The notes under the pieces were generated by a model, which was given only the letters and a program-made list of their open reading frames with translations, had not been told where the DNA came from and ran no database searches. A DNA stretch of 34,977 nt from a virus. Of this stretch, positions 28,050-34,947 are shown in pieces. Numbering within the stretch: the stretch's first letter is position 1; the number at the start of each line of letters is the position of its first letter. Both the position numbers and the translations under genes were made by a program. The DNA lies in the IMG/VR virus record IMGVR_UViG_3300027733_000010, positions 1 through 34,977 of that record, one strand, 5' to 3'.

Positions 28050-28856
28050 TCAGGCGAACTGGATAGGGGTTGCGGACTTGGCAGGAGCGTTGATGTCCAG
28101 GACTTTGACTTCAGATCCATAACCAGGCCATTCGTCCAGGGCGACGCATGACTTGTAAGCTTTCAGGCCCGCCTCAAAATCCATGGCCGCATAAGTCATG
28201 AGCTCAGGCCCGAGCTCGTAAATTGCGAACTCAAAAGGAGCTTCCTTTTCAGCCACGATGAAACGAAACCCTTTGATGCGTTCACCGAAGGCCGCTTCAT
28301 AGGCCAGGCGATAGAAATAGGCCTGGAGATTATAACGATACGACCTGACGGACTGAAGGAAACCCTTGGCCGATGCGTCTTCGCTCGTCTTGAGATCATA
28401 CAGATAACCGTCAGATCCGACAGCGTCGATGGCGGATTTCAAAATCGTGCCGCAATAATCCACCGAGAACATGAGTTCGGTGGCAGTGAACGTGACGCCC
28501 AGGGACTCCCTGGCCTTGATCATGGATCCAGCCACGCGGTCGCACATGTCCCATTCGTCAGCCGACACGATGGTTTTCCCGACAGACGAAGCTACGAAAA
28601 CCTCGTAAGCCGCTTTGCCTTCTTTAGTGCGACGATCCAGGCCATCAGGAGTCACGGCGTATTTTTCATGAGCCGGGACTTCTTCCAGCACGATGTGATG
28701 AACCAGGGAGCCGACACGCAAAGCTTTGGACTCGGTGCGGTCAGCGTTCAGGGACGCCTTATAATGGGCCGGGGACTTCAGGAGCTCTTTCATCCCGGAA
28801 CAGTTAATGGCTTTCGTTGCGTCGTAATCGGCGCGGGTTTTAATGATGTTAGGCAT
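28050..28856 (-). CDS. RecE/lambda-exo-type PD-(D/E)XK exonuclease, 268 aa
   Basis: Motifs match RecE-like exonucleases: a histidine segment GSLVHHIVLE (about residues 49-58), Asp144 in KSAIDAVG, the D-x-K pair 154-156 in YLYDLKTSED, and NLQAYFYRLAY (Q178...Y) behind it. Such enzymes resect dsDNA 5' ends to give 3' tails for an annealing protein, here the ERF gene nearby. The leader is C/A-rich (AAACCCAAACCCAAACAAAA) and the ATG is at 28856. Confidence 0.85.
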   Translation of the reverse strand: MPNIIKTRADYDATKAINCSGMKELLKSPAHYKASLNADRTESKALRVGSLVHHIVLEEVPAHEKYAVTPDGLDRRTKEGKAAYEVFVASSVGKTIVSADEWDMCDRVAGSMIKARESLGVTFTATELMFSVDYCGTILKSAIDAVGSDGYLYDLKTSEDASAKGFLQSVRSYRYNLQAYFYRLAYEAAFGERIKGFRFIVAEKEAPFEFAIYELGPELMTYAAMDFEAGLKAYKSCVALDEWPGYGSEVKVLDINAPAKSATPIQFA

Positions 28857-28887
28857 GGGTTTTGTTTGGGTTTGGGTTTAGGGAAAA

Positions 28888-29118
28888 TTAGTTCTTATTC
28901 TGATCCTGGCAGATCTCCAGTTCGGAGTCGCCAGTGGACTCAGCTCCGACGTAATAACATTCGGGAGCGTTGATCTCCTTAGCTCTCTTGCGAAGGGTTT
29001 TGTCGTCGAAGATCAGGGAGTCCACGAAGTCGTTACCAATTTCTTCGGCAGACTCGACATCGTCAGCAGTGACGCGGATCTTGATCATTACGTATTCGGT
29101 GCGGATGTAAGCGGGCAT
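28888..29118 (-). CDS. small acidic hypothetical protein, 76 aa
   Basis: I do not recognise this protein. Sequence MPAYIRTEYVMIKIRVTADD is followed by an acidic helix (VESAEEIGNDFVDSLIFDD) and an end rich in Glu/Asp (STGDSELEICQDQNKN). The alternating strand-helix layout suggests a small alpha/beta fold. The leader is C/A-rich (CCCAAACTATAAACCC). Confidence 0.7.
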   Translation of the reverse strand: MPAYIRTEYVMIKIRVTADDVESAEEIGNDFVDSLIFDDKTLRKRAKEINAPECYYVGAESTGDSELEICQDQNKN

Positions 29119-29142
29119 GGGTTTATAGTTTGGGGAAATAGA

Positions 29143-29487
29143 TTAAAGATCATCCTCTTCAGGATTAGCTTCAGCGATGTGCTGAGCCAGGGAGTCGCAA
29201 GACTCGATAGCATCAGACACGGCCTTTTCACATTGGGCAAGCGTGTTCTTCATCACTTTGACGGAAGAATTGATCCGCTTTAAACGGTCATAAAGTGGCT
29301 TCAGATCTGCCACGTTGTCGAAGCTCTGGTTCGTGGTTCTCAGATGTTCACGCTGAGCGGCCTTGATGTCGTCCAGGAGATGTCGGGCATCATCGCCCAC
29401 GATCTCAGTGTCGCAAAAATACTCAAGCGATCCGAGCTGATCGTCTATGTTCTTTAGATGTCTGGCGAAGCTTTCTTTACTGGTCAT
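29143..29487 (-). CDS. helical hypothetical protein, 114 aa
   Basis: I do not recognise this protein. It is predicted helical and acidic throughout (ESFARHLKNIDDQLGSLEYF, then LYDRLKRINSSVKVMKNTLA and AVSDAIESCDSLAQHIAEAN), suited to a coiled coil. It follows a C/A-rich leader (TTAACCATAACACGACC). No catalytic residues stand out. Confidence 0.7.
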   Translation of the reverse strand: MTSKESFARHLKNIDDQLGSLEYFCDTEIVGDDARHLLDDIKAAQREHLRTTNQSFDNVADLKPLYDRLKRINSSVKVMKNTLAQCEKAVSDAIESCDSLAQHIAEANPEEDDL

Positions 29488-29500
29488 GGTCGTGTTATGG

Positions 29501-29758
29501 TTAAAGACGGACTTCCTGGAGCTGAAGATCCTTTGAAGTCCTGATGAAGAAACGCACGTTCACTGGAGCTTTAAGCGAAGGGGAATTGTCACGCTTCCAG
29601 GAAAAAAGTTTCTCAGTGAATTCGGCAAGCCGCATCGATTTGATCTCGCAATAAGGGACGCTGTCCAGGAAGATAAAAAGGGCGAAAGGTTCAGGAGTAG
29701 ATGCCGCGAGCTTGTAAATTGAGGACGGTATCGGTTTCGGTTTATTGATGATCTTCAT
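29501..29758 (-). CDS. small alpha/beta protein, tandem paralogue 1, 85 aa
   Basis: The core FALFIFLDSVPYCEIKSM, then LAEFTEKLFSWKRDN and VNVRFFIRTSKD, is similar to the gene immediately upstream (29755-30009): both have ALF(I/L), FTE(K/E)L(F/W)(S/K)WKR and an NV(R/E)F strand. The pair overlaps by 4 bases. The fold could be a small strand-helix-strand domain; no family was recognised. Confidence 0.7.
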   Translation of the reverse strand: MKIINKPKPIPSSIYKLAASTPEPFALFIFLDSVPYCEIKSMRLAEFTEKLFSWKRDNSPSLKAPVNVRFFIRTSKDLQLQEVRL

Positions 29759-30009
29759 ACGGCGTTAGGATTAAAGCGAGAAAAGAATTGTCCATGCTTT
29801 GCCCAGAACTCCACGTTGCGACCTGAAACGCGGACTTCCTTCCTCTTCCACTTCCAGAGCTCTTCGGTGAACGAGTCGCGATCCCAAACCACAAACTCGG
29901 GATTTTCTACACGCCCGTCTATTACCAGGAAGAGAGCATGACTCTCCCTGGGCATTTTAGAAGCCATGTGAGACATGGACGTGGGAGGATTGGCAGGGAT
30001 CTCTGGCAT
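29755..30009 (-). CDS. small alpha/beta protein, tandem paralogue 2, 84 aa
   Basis: The protein carries HALFLVIDGRVENPEFVVWD, then DSFTEELWKWKRKEV and NVEFWAKHGQFF, matching its downstream neighbour in order and spacing. A longer Pro/Met N-terminus (MPEIPANPPTSMSHMASK) is unique. Tandem duplication of a small early gene followed by divergence is the simplest explanation. Confidence 0.7.
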   Translation of the reverse strand: MPEIPANPPTSMSHMASKMPRESHALFLVIDGRVENPEFVVWDRDSFTEELWKWKRKEVRVSGRNVEFWAKHGQFFSRFNPNAV

Positions 30010-30260
30010 CAGCGTGACTTAAACAGTTTAGCGAGAACTTCGTTAACGCGATCCAGATCCTCCCTGGTCGCCTGAAGCTCCTTACGGAGTCCTTCGTTTT
30101 CCTCCAAGACCCGAAGCCACTTGGCCTCGAAATCCCGGGCCTCGATGCAGTAATAATTCGACACGGCTTTCAAGCGTTCCGTCTGGGTTTTGTAATTATG
30201 GAGCTCAAGTCGGAGATGCGTGATCTCCCTTAAGTGATCGCTGTCTTCATGTCTGCTCAT
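30009..30260 (-). CDS. coiled-coil protein, 83 aa
   Basis: I chose the ATG at 30260 (MSRHEDSDHLREITHLRLEL), 4 bases after the upstream stop. Nearly the whole protein is heptad-like helix (NEGLRKELQATREDLDRVNE). The TGA overlaps the ATG of the paralogue gene (TGATG). It may be an oligomeric accessory protein; no function assigned. Confidence 0.65.
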   Translation of the reverse strand: MSRHEDSDHLREITHLRLELHNYKTQTERLKAVSNYYCIEARDFEAKWLRVLEENEGLRKELQATREDLDRVNEVLAKLFKSR

Positions 30261-30264
30261 GTGA

Positions 30265-30660
30265 TCAGATGCTTTTGTCGTCCCCATCGACATCCTCGAT
30301 GCGATCTGCAAAGTGTTCCGCTTCTGACTTGATGCACGGGAACTCTTCAGCGAGCCGACGCAAAGTCAGGACGAGATCCCTGAGTCTGAAATTACAGATC
30401 TCGTCGTAGGTCGCTTCAGACTGACGCCTCTGTTTCCTCAGATCATATGCGTCACCGTCATGCCGAAGCATACGCTGGCAAGCGCACCAGGCCGTCAGCT
30501 GAAGCAGGTTCAAGATCATGTCGTGACGCTCATCTTCTCCGTCAAGCTCATCGACGAACTTGATCATCTTTTTCCCGTCCAGTTCAGGATCAAAGTCCAC
30601 CAGGATGGACTTAAGCCAGGCGGCATCCACGCCGAACTTTTCTTCGTCGAACTTGCTCAT
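30265..30660 (-). CDS. hypothetical protein following the ERF gene, 131 aa
   Basis: I do not recognise this protein. It is acidic and helical (AAWLKSILVDFDPELDGKKM, then RRLAEEFPCIKSEAEHFADR) with a Trp/Cys segment (LLQLTAWCACQRM). Its ATG overlaps the ERF stop (ATGA), so it is probably translated with the annealing protein. It could be an annealing cofactor, but that is inference from position only. Confidence 0.65.
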   Translation of the reverse strand: MSKFDEEKFGVDAAWLKSILVDFDPELDGKKMIKFVDELDGEDERHDMILNLLQLTAWCACQRMLRHDGDAYDLRKQRRQSEATYDEICNFRLRDLVLTLRRLAEEFPCIKSEAEHFADRIEDVDGDDKSI

Positions 30661-31241
30661 TTGGCGATGGCCTTGAGGAAGGCGACCTGGTTCTCGGTGA
30701 TCACGGCCTGGTGCTCGCTACTGAGGGACGCAAGAGGATGGTCGTCAGATAACCATCCTTTAGAAACCAGATACGCCTTCGCCCTATCAAGCTTGTCTGC
30801 TGGAATAAAACTCCACCAGTGACCGCTGGCCTGAGCCGTAGTGCGTCGGGCAGGAGCTGAAGCTTTAGCTCCATCATCATCGATGTCCGTGGAAATACCG
30901 CAAGCGGTCTGGATGGACTGACGACGCAGATAAGTGATCGCGGAACCGAGCTTCTGGGCATCCAGGCCTTCCGCCTTAATTGCCAAGGATCCAGCTTCGT
31001 GAGTCATGCCGTCGGCATGCAGGAAGACGGTGGCGACGCGAACTTGTCCATCAGCAGAGTGAAGGGACTGATGCACGGCCAGGTTATGTTTAGACGCTTC
31101 CGCCTTCACGGTGTCCAGGATCTCAGCCAACGAAGCGTAGCGAGACTTGAAAGCCGGGTTGATGCGGTCTGCGGCGACGTTGCCGATGGCGTTCAGGAAG
31201 TTCACCAGATCCTGACGTGATGTGTTTTGTTCTTTAGGCAT
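30657..31241 (-). CDS. ERF-family single-strand annealing protein, 194 aa
   Basis: I chose the ATG at 31241 after the leader CCTCAAAACCATAAACCC. The ERF signature is present: KSRYASLAEILDTVKAEASK near residue 33, then GSAITYLRRQSIQTACGIST at about 99-118 followed by DIDDDG. ERF proteins anneal complementary ssDNA and work with a 5'-3' exonuclease, here the RecE-like gene at 28050-28856. The C-terminal region (HWWSFIPADKLDRAKAYLVS) is likely a partner-binding domain. Confidence 0.85.
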   Translation of the reverse strand: MPKEQNTSRQDLVNFLNAIGNVAADRINPAFKSRYASLAEILDTVKAEASKHNLAVHQSLHSADGQVRVATVFLHADGMTHEAGSLAIKAEGLDAQKLGSAITYLRRQSIQTACGISTDIDDDGAKASAPARRTTAQASGHWWSFIPADKLDRAKAYLVSKGWLSDDHPLASLSSEHQAVITENQVAFLKAIAK

Positions 31242-31263
31242 GGGTTTATGGTTTTGAGGAAAG

Positions 31264-31728
31264 TTAATTAATGGCTCCGCGAAGTCCTGCGTCAAGGATC
31301 AACAGGGCGTCTGCCGTGGCGAGCGTTACGCCGTTGCCAGGATAGATCTCCGAAGCTTTTGCCTTCAGCTTATTCTTCCACTGCGTCGTGGTCTGCTCTC
31401 CCTTCGTGCCGACTGGATGTGCTTTCTGCCAGGCCTGAGGGCGAACGGGGTGGATCTTCATGCCGAGGGCGACAGCCGCTCCATAGCAAACTCCGTAATT
31501 CAGCATAAGCTTGCCGATGGCAGATCCTGGAATGTTCTTCCCAGCGAACAATGGCGGAAGCTCGATGTAAAGGATCACGACTGGAGCTTTCTTCGACAGA
31601 TCTGCCAACAGCGAGCAAACATCGAAATCAGTCGGGGGCATCCTCGTCGCAGTGGTCTTTCCAGCATGATGCCAGCAGACTCCGCCGTTCACTCCTGGAT
31701 CGATTGCGATGAAAATAATGTCGCTCAT
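31264..31728 (-). CDS. RuvC-like Holliday-junction resolvase, 154 aa
   Basis: The RNase-H-fold motifs are present: Asp10 in FIAIDPGVNGG, Glu56 in ILYIELPPL, and Asp140 in ATADALLI. The order, spacing and length fit bacterial/phage RuvC-type crossover-junction endonucleases. It should resolve branched recombination intermediates before packaging. The ATG overlaps the upstream TGA (ATGA). Confidence 0.85.
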   Translation of the reverse strand: MSDIIFIAIDPGVNGGVCWHHAGKTTATRMPPTDFDVCSLLADLSKKAPVVILYIELPPLFAGKNIPGSAIGKLMLNYGVCYGAAVALGMKIHPVRPQAWQKAHPVGTKGEQTTTQWKNKLKAKASEIYPGNGVTLATADALLILDAGLRGAIN

Positions 31729-32000
31729 GCTTTTGTTTTGAGATCATTAATCTCCTGACGCAACGCTAAACATGTCCCCTTGCTCAGAGCTTCCAGGTTC
31801 AGGAACCGTTCCTGGTCCATGTAGTAAAGGCCGATGAGCGTGGCACGATTGGTCGCCAGGGTCGGATCCTTCATGACTTCCAGCATTAAGGCGTTAATTT
31901 TAGAATGAGCTTCCCTGGCTTTCATTCTGTAAGTCCTGACATCTTCCTGGGTCGCCTTGAGGATGGACTTCCTATTCGCTATGCGATGTTCGTTGGTCAT
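31725..32000 (-). CDS. helical hypothetical protein, 91 aa
   Basis: I chose the ATG at 32000, two bases after the lysozyme stop; a TTG at 32006 is possible. The sequence is basic and helical (NRKSILKATQEDVRTYRMKA, then LYYMDQERFLNLEALSKGTC). It lies between the endolysin and RuvC genes with overlaps on the downstream side. No family was recognised. Confidence 0.65.
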   Translation of the reverse strand: MTNEHRIANRKSILKATQEDVRTYRMKAREAHSKINALMLEVMKDPTLATNRATLIGLYYMDQERFLNLEALSKGTCLALRQEINDLKTKA

Positions 32001-32002
32001 GA

Positions 32003-32431
32003 TCAAAAGGTTTTAACCAGGCCTTCGACACGCCTGGCGTAAGGGTTAAGTCGGAAGCCACGGGCCTGAGCTCCAGCGAAGCCGCAGTTCCAGCAGAGGG
32101 CGATCTGTCCTGGGGTGGGACTCCTTACCCCTACCCGTTGCAATCTCGCCGCCAGGACGGAAAACAAGGCCTTGGCGACCCCTTCCTGGACTCCAGCTTC
32201 ACGCCAGCGTGATCTGGACAGCTTAGGCAGTCCCATGGCTTCCCTGAAGGCGTTGGCATCCTCCCAGGCCTGGGCATGGATCTGCCAAGCTCCCAAGGCA
32301 AGTCCACCGTCCCCGACAGCCCGTAGATCTGCACCAGACTCGACCAGGGCGATGGCCCGCAGGATCCTGGCAGAGTCATCGCTGGCTTCCAGAAAGGACG
32401 CCAGGAGAAAGATGGAAAGGATGAGCTTCAC
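32003..32431 (-). CDS. secreted lytic transglycosylase-like endolysin, 142 aa
   Basis: The GTG at 32431 overlaps the upstream TGA (GTGA) and gives a clean signal peptide, MKLILSIFLLASFLEA. A longer frame from an ATG at 32506 would add 25 polar residues overlapping the previous gene. The catalytic region ILRAIALVESGADLRAVG has Glu31, followed by GLALGAWQIHAQAWEDAN, the E...GxxQI pattern of SLT-type lysozymes. It would cut glycan strands after export. It is separated from the holin-like gene by several early genes, which is unusual for a lysis cassette. Confidence 0.75.
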   Translation of the reverse strand: MKLILSIFLLASFLEASDDSARILRAIALVESGADLRAVGDGGLALGAWQIHAQAWEDANAFREAMGLPKLSRSRWREAGVQEGVAKALFSVLAARLQRVGVRSPTPGQIALCWNCGFAGAQARGFRLNPYARRVEGLVKTF

Positions 32432-32709
32432 GAAAGTGTCCTGGTAACGACTGAACCGCAGAAAGGTTCTACGCCAGCAGTGAAGCTGTATGTTATGCCA
32501 ATCCATCCACCAGCCGCAACATAAGGTTCAATCTTAACGTCCAGGGCGTTGTTAGCTTGCATGATCCTGGCATAATGATCGCAGAGTTTCCTGGCCCGAG
32601 GGAGTCCAGTCCTGGCTGAGCAGATGTCCCCTGCAACGATGCGATCGTTGATCTCCCCTGACTCGATAAACAGCTGACGCATAATGGATAGATGGATCCC
32701 AGATTTCAT
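32428..32709 (-). CDS. hypothetical protein upstream of the endolysin, 93 aa
   Basis: I do not recognise this protein. It has a helical N-terminal half (GIHLSIMRQLFIESGEINDR, then RKLCDHYARIMQANNALD) and a hydrophobic Gly-rich C-terminal part (YVAAGGWIGITYSFTAGVEP). Its stop overlaps the endolysin GTG start, so it probably couples endolysin translation. Confidence 0.65.
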   Translation of the reverse strand: MKSGIHLSIMRQLFIESGEINDRIVAGDICSARTGLPRARKLCDHYARIMQANNALDVKIEPYVAAGGWIGITYSFTAGVEPFCGSVVTRTLS

Positions 32710-33047
32710 ACGTTGCGAAAATAGAAGCCATCGACCTCGAAATGATCATACATAAGATCGCGGGAGAACTTTTCCCAATCGAAGTAAATCTCCAGCTGGT
32801 GCGTATGTCTTCCGTTGGCCGGCAGACAGCTGAACAAGCCAACGCTGTCCGCATAATCATAAGCGAACTTTAGGTCGGTGGCGTATTCTCCGACGAAGGC
32901 CTCGTCAGCTTCCCTCAGATGCTTAAGCTCTGGATCGATGATGTTCATGTTATGGCAATAAGCGAGCATCGCTTCTGGCCCGATCGTGATGTCGTTTCTG
33001 GGATAAAGCTCCAGGATCTGATCCTTGATGTCTTTAGGTTTCTTCAT
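32706..33047 (-). CDS. hypothetical protein, 113 aa
   Basis: I do not recognise this protein. It starts basic (MKKPKDIKDQILELYPRND), has an acidic aromatic centre (FVGEYATDLKFAYDYADSVG) and a C-terminal segment with HTHQLEIYFDWEKFSRDLMY. Two His near the middle of the C-terminal half do not form a recognised metal motif. The stop overlaps the next ATG (ATGA). Confidence 0.65.
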   Translation of the reverse strand: MKKPKDIKDQILELYPRNDITIGPEAMLAYCHNMNIIDPELKHLREADEAFVGEYATDLKFAYDYADSVGLFSCLPANGRHTHQLEIYFDWEKFSRDLMYDHFEVDGFYFRNV

Positions 33048-33048
33048 G

Positions 33049-33132
33049 TTATTTGATCCAGGAGAGAACCAGAAAGAGCAGACAGATGCAGACAGGGATC
33101 AGAACAGCGTCAGCGAAAAGATCGTAGCTCAT
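33049..33132 (-). CDS. 27-aa single-pass membrane microprotein
   Basis: The frame reads MSYDLFADAVLIPVCICLLF followed by LVLSWIK, one hydrophobic segment with a short basic end. It starts 8 bases after the upstream stop and ends 1 base before the next ATG. Like the 34-aa gene at 3031-3135, it begins MSY and fits tightly between genes. Function unknown. Confidence 0.5.
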   Translation of the reverse strand: MSYDLFADAVLIPVCICLLFLVLSWIK

Positions 33133-33140
33133 GGTCGGGA

Positions 33141-33359
33141 TTATTTGGAAATGTTGATGGTCGTTTTATTCGCCTCGCGGAGCTTGCGGAGGATCGCCTG
33201 GGTTTCAGCGATCATTTCGTCAGCGCGGATCAGGATCTCCACTTCGTTGATCTCCCAGGGGTGGCTGGTCAGGTTCGCCAAGTTCCGCAGGACGAACATA
33301 GCGTCTTGCGTGTGGACGTAGATCTTGCGGGCCGTGTTCTGAATGTCTTGATTGCTCAT
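33141..33359 (-). CDS. helical hypothetical protein, 72 aa
   Basis: I chose the ATG at 33359 after a C/A-rich leader (CAAACCCACAAAAAAGCAAA). The sequence is mostly helix (NTARKIYVHTQDAMFVLRNL, then EIAETQ-like IRADEMIAETQAILRKLR) with a polar end (EANKTTINISK). No family recognised. Confidence 0.7.
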   Translation of the reverse strand: MSNQDIQNTARKIYVHTQDAMFVLRNLANLTSHPWEINEVEILIRADEMIAETQAILRKLREANKTTINISK

Positions 33360-33391
33360 GGTCGTTTGCTTTTTTGTGGGTTTGTGGAAGA

Positions 33392-33604
33392 TCAGAGGAC
33401 GCCGACGCCATGCTTCGACATGAACTTGCGGCAACATTTGCAAGTGACGTTGAGAGACTTCAGATGATTGTAGACGCGCGCGTGGAGGTTCGTCTTGCTA
33501 TCGCAGACAGGTTTCTGGGTTTCAGCGTCAACGAGATGACGAAGCGTTCCCGTAATTCCGATGGAGGCGACTTTGTAGCTGGCGGTTTTGGTGGTCATGG
33601 TCAT
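33392..33604 (-). CDS. small Cys-containing hypothetical protein, 70 aa
   Basis: The ATG at 33604 (or 33598) follows the leader CAACCCAAACCCACAA, identical to that of the 53-aa gene at 1523. The C-terminal segment SLNVTCKCCRKFMSKHG has a CxCC...H cluster, and a further Cys lies in KPVCDSK; this could bind one zinc. A small zinc-binding regulator is possible but unproven. Confidence 0.65.
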   Translation of the reverse strand: MTMTTKTASYKVASIGITGTLRHLVDAETQKPVCDSKTNLHARVYNHLKSLNVTCKCCRKFMSKHGVGVL

Positions 33605-33666
33605 TTGTGGGTTTGGGTTGATGACTGAGAGATAGAAGCGAGGCCTGTTCCCTGTAAAGCGTTGAT

Positions 33667-33682
33667 TTGAAATTATTTTCAA
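33667..33682. promoter_or_regulatory. 16-bp A/T palindrome after the methyltransferase gene
   Basis: TTGAAA-TTAT-TTTCAA is a perfect inverted repeat overlapping the stop codon of the methyltransferase-like gene, in the 74-base gap before the gene starting at 33604. It could be an operator; the minus-strand TTGAAA also resembles a -35 box, but the -10 position (CTTTAC) is poor. Confidence 0.4.
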
Positions 33683-34290
33683 GGGAGGTTTCCCCACTGA
33701 TCTGCCATCGCTTTTGCCACGCCCAGGAACGTCCTGGAGCTTTCCTTTGCGTTCTTGCTGATCCCTCGGCTAAAGGCCTGTCCTCGCCGCCTTCCGCCCG
33801 TATTGGACGGCAAATAGGGTTTCCAATCGGAAAGCACGTCAGTGGGAACCAGGGGCGGGAGTCCCTTCAGCCATAGCAGAGTTCGCTTGGAATAAGGATG
33901 ACCGAACTGATACGGCTGGATCGCCTGAGTCGGTTCAGGGAGTCCGTAGATCTTCATCGGGGTGGGGTTTTCGATGCAGATCTTAGGGCAGTTCAGGTTC
34001 AGGAAAAGCTCGAAGAACTTTTTTGCTTCAAGGCCTTTCTCGTAGCGTTCCTGATTGATTTTCCCTCCGCCATAAAGCCAGCGAGCTCCAGCCCGCGAAA
34101 GAAACGTGCAGGGAGGATGAGCGATGATCAGATCCCACTTCATGCCCATCAGATCTCTCACGTCTCCCACATGATGCGGACCAGGAGTTTCCGTCTCTTG
34201 TAAATCACACGACATCGCGAAGTGTCCTCGGGCGATGAACGCATCACGCACACGGCCAGAACATTCGCAAGCGACAAGAACTTTTATCAT
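33679..34290 (-). CDS. C5-cytosine-methyltransferase-like protein, 203 aa
   Basis: The N-terminus IKVLVACECSGRVRDAFIAR is the SAM-binding motif I. The catalytic Pro-Cys motif IV is AHPPCTFLS (Cys61), and motif VI is ICIENPTP (Glu107-Asn-Pro). The protein is short, without an obvious target-recognition domain, and belongs to a common phage family of uncertain specificity. It would place 5-methylcytosine, or a related mark, on DNA. Together with the glycosyltransferase at 20699-21553 it could supply the base that is later decorated. The ATG overlaps the upstream stop by 4 bases. Confidence 0.7.
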   Translation of the reverse strand: MIKVLVACECSGRVRDAFIARGHFAMSCDLQETETPGPHHVGDVRDLMGMKWDLIIAHPPCTFLSRAGARWLYGGGKINQERYEKGLEAKKFFELFLNLNCPKICIENPTPMKIYGLPEPTQAIQPYQFGHPYSKRTLLWLKGLPPLVPTDVLSDWKPYLPSNTGGRRRGQAFSRGISKNAKESSRTFLGVAKAMADQWGNLP

Positions 34291-34556
34291 TTGGTCGCCT
34301 CCGTTTCAATCGGCTTTGCATCTGGGTTGCAAGCCCGGCCAGCCAGGATGTCGTCATAAAGATCAGCGACCCTTTCCCTGAGCTTCCTGATCTCAGCGGA
34401 TTGATCCTGGATCACTCTTGAGTCGATGGAAAGCTGATGATCAGCCAGATCTCCCCACTCGACCAGGGCGTTGATAATCCGATGAAGCTCCAGGGCGGTA
34501 GTCCAGGGGTTGATCCACCAGAACCGCGGCAAATGATCAGGACGCAGGATCTTCAT
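34287..34556 (-). CDS. hypothetical protein with coiled-coil segment, 89 aa
   Basis: I do not recognise this protein. It starts MKILRPDHLPRFWWINPWTT and contains a heptad-like helix (VIQDQSAEIRKLRERVADLY), ending acidic. It overlaps the join-spanning gene by 20 bases and its stop overlaps the methyltransferase-like start (ATGA), suggesting co-expression with that enzyme. Confidence 0.65.
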   Translation of the reverse strand: MKILRPDHLPRFWWINPWTTALELHRIINALVEWGDLADHQLSIDSRVIQDQSAEIRKLRERVADLYDDILAGRACNPDAKPIETEATK

Positions 34557-34947
34557 CTGGTTCAGATTTAGAAGTGATGAGCAAACCGTTGCCCTCGAAA
34601 GAATAGATGTTAAAACTGATCCAATCGATAGCGTCGTCGGTGCTTTTAATGCCGTGAGCTTTCTTCACCGCAGGGATCAGCTTATAATAATCATAAACAG
34701 GCCAACCGCTGTTCGTGTAGCCGACTTTCGCCTTATCGAAGATCTTGCGCGGCTCCAGGATGATGCCAGGGAAATCAGTTTCCACTTGGCTTGGCTTATC
34801 AAGTCTTAGCAAAGCATCGAAAGCGTTTTCCAGTCCCTCGCATGCTTTATCGTCCCCTTGATCTGCCATGTATCCGACCGCCACATTAATCCATCGCCAG
34901 ACACGGGCGATCGACTTGGCTTTTTTCTTTTCGTAGTTTGAACTCAT
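34537..34947 (-). CDS. hypothetical protein spanning the genome join, 136 aa
   Basis: I do not recognise this protein. It has a basic N-terminus (SSNYEKKKAKSIARVWRW), an aromatic-rich middle (GWPVYDYYKL) and an acidic end (SKSEPDEDPAS). Its ATG lies inside the terminal repeat, so bases 1-97 hold a second copy of its first 32 codons. On the circle it follows the small gene ending at 94, whose TGA overlaps this ATG. Its last 20 bases overlap the next gene. The intact frame and the coupled spacing on both sides support a real gene; no function is assigned. Confidence 0.75.
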   Translation of the reverse strand: MSSNYEKKKAKSIARVWRWINVAVGYMADQGDDKACEGLENAFDALLRLDKPSQVETDFPGIILEPRKIFDKAKVGYTNSGWPVYDYYKLIPAVKKAHGIKSTDDAIDWISFNIYSFEGNGLLITSKSEPDEDPAS

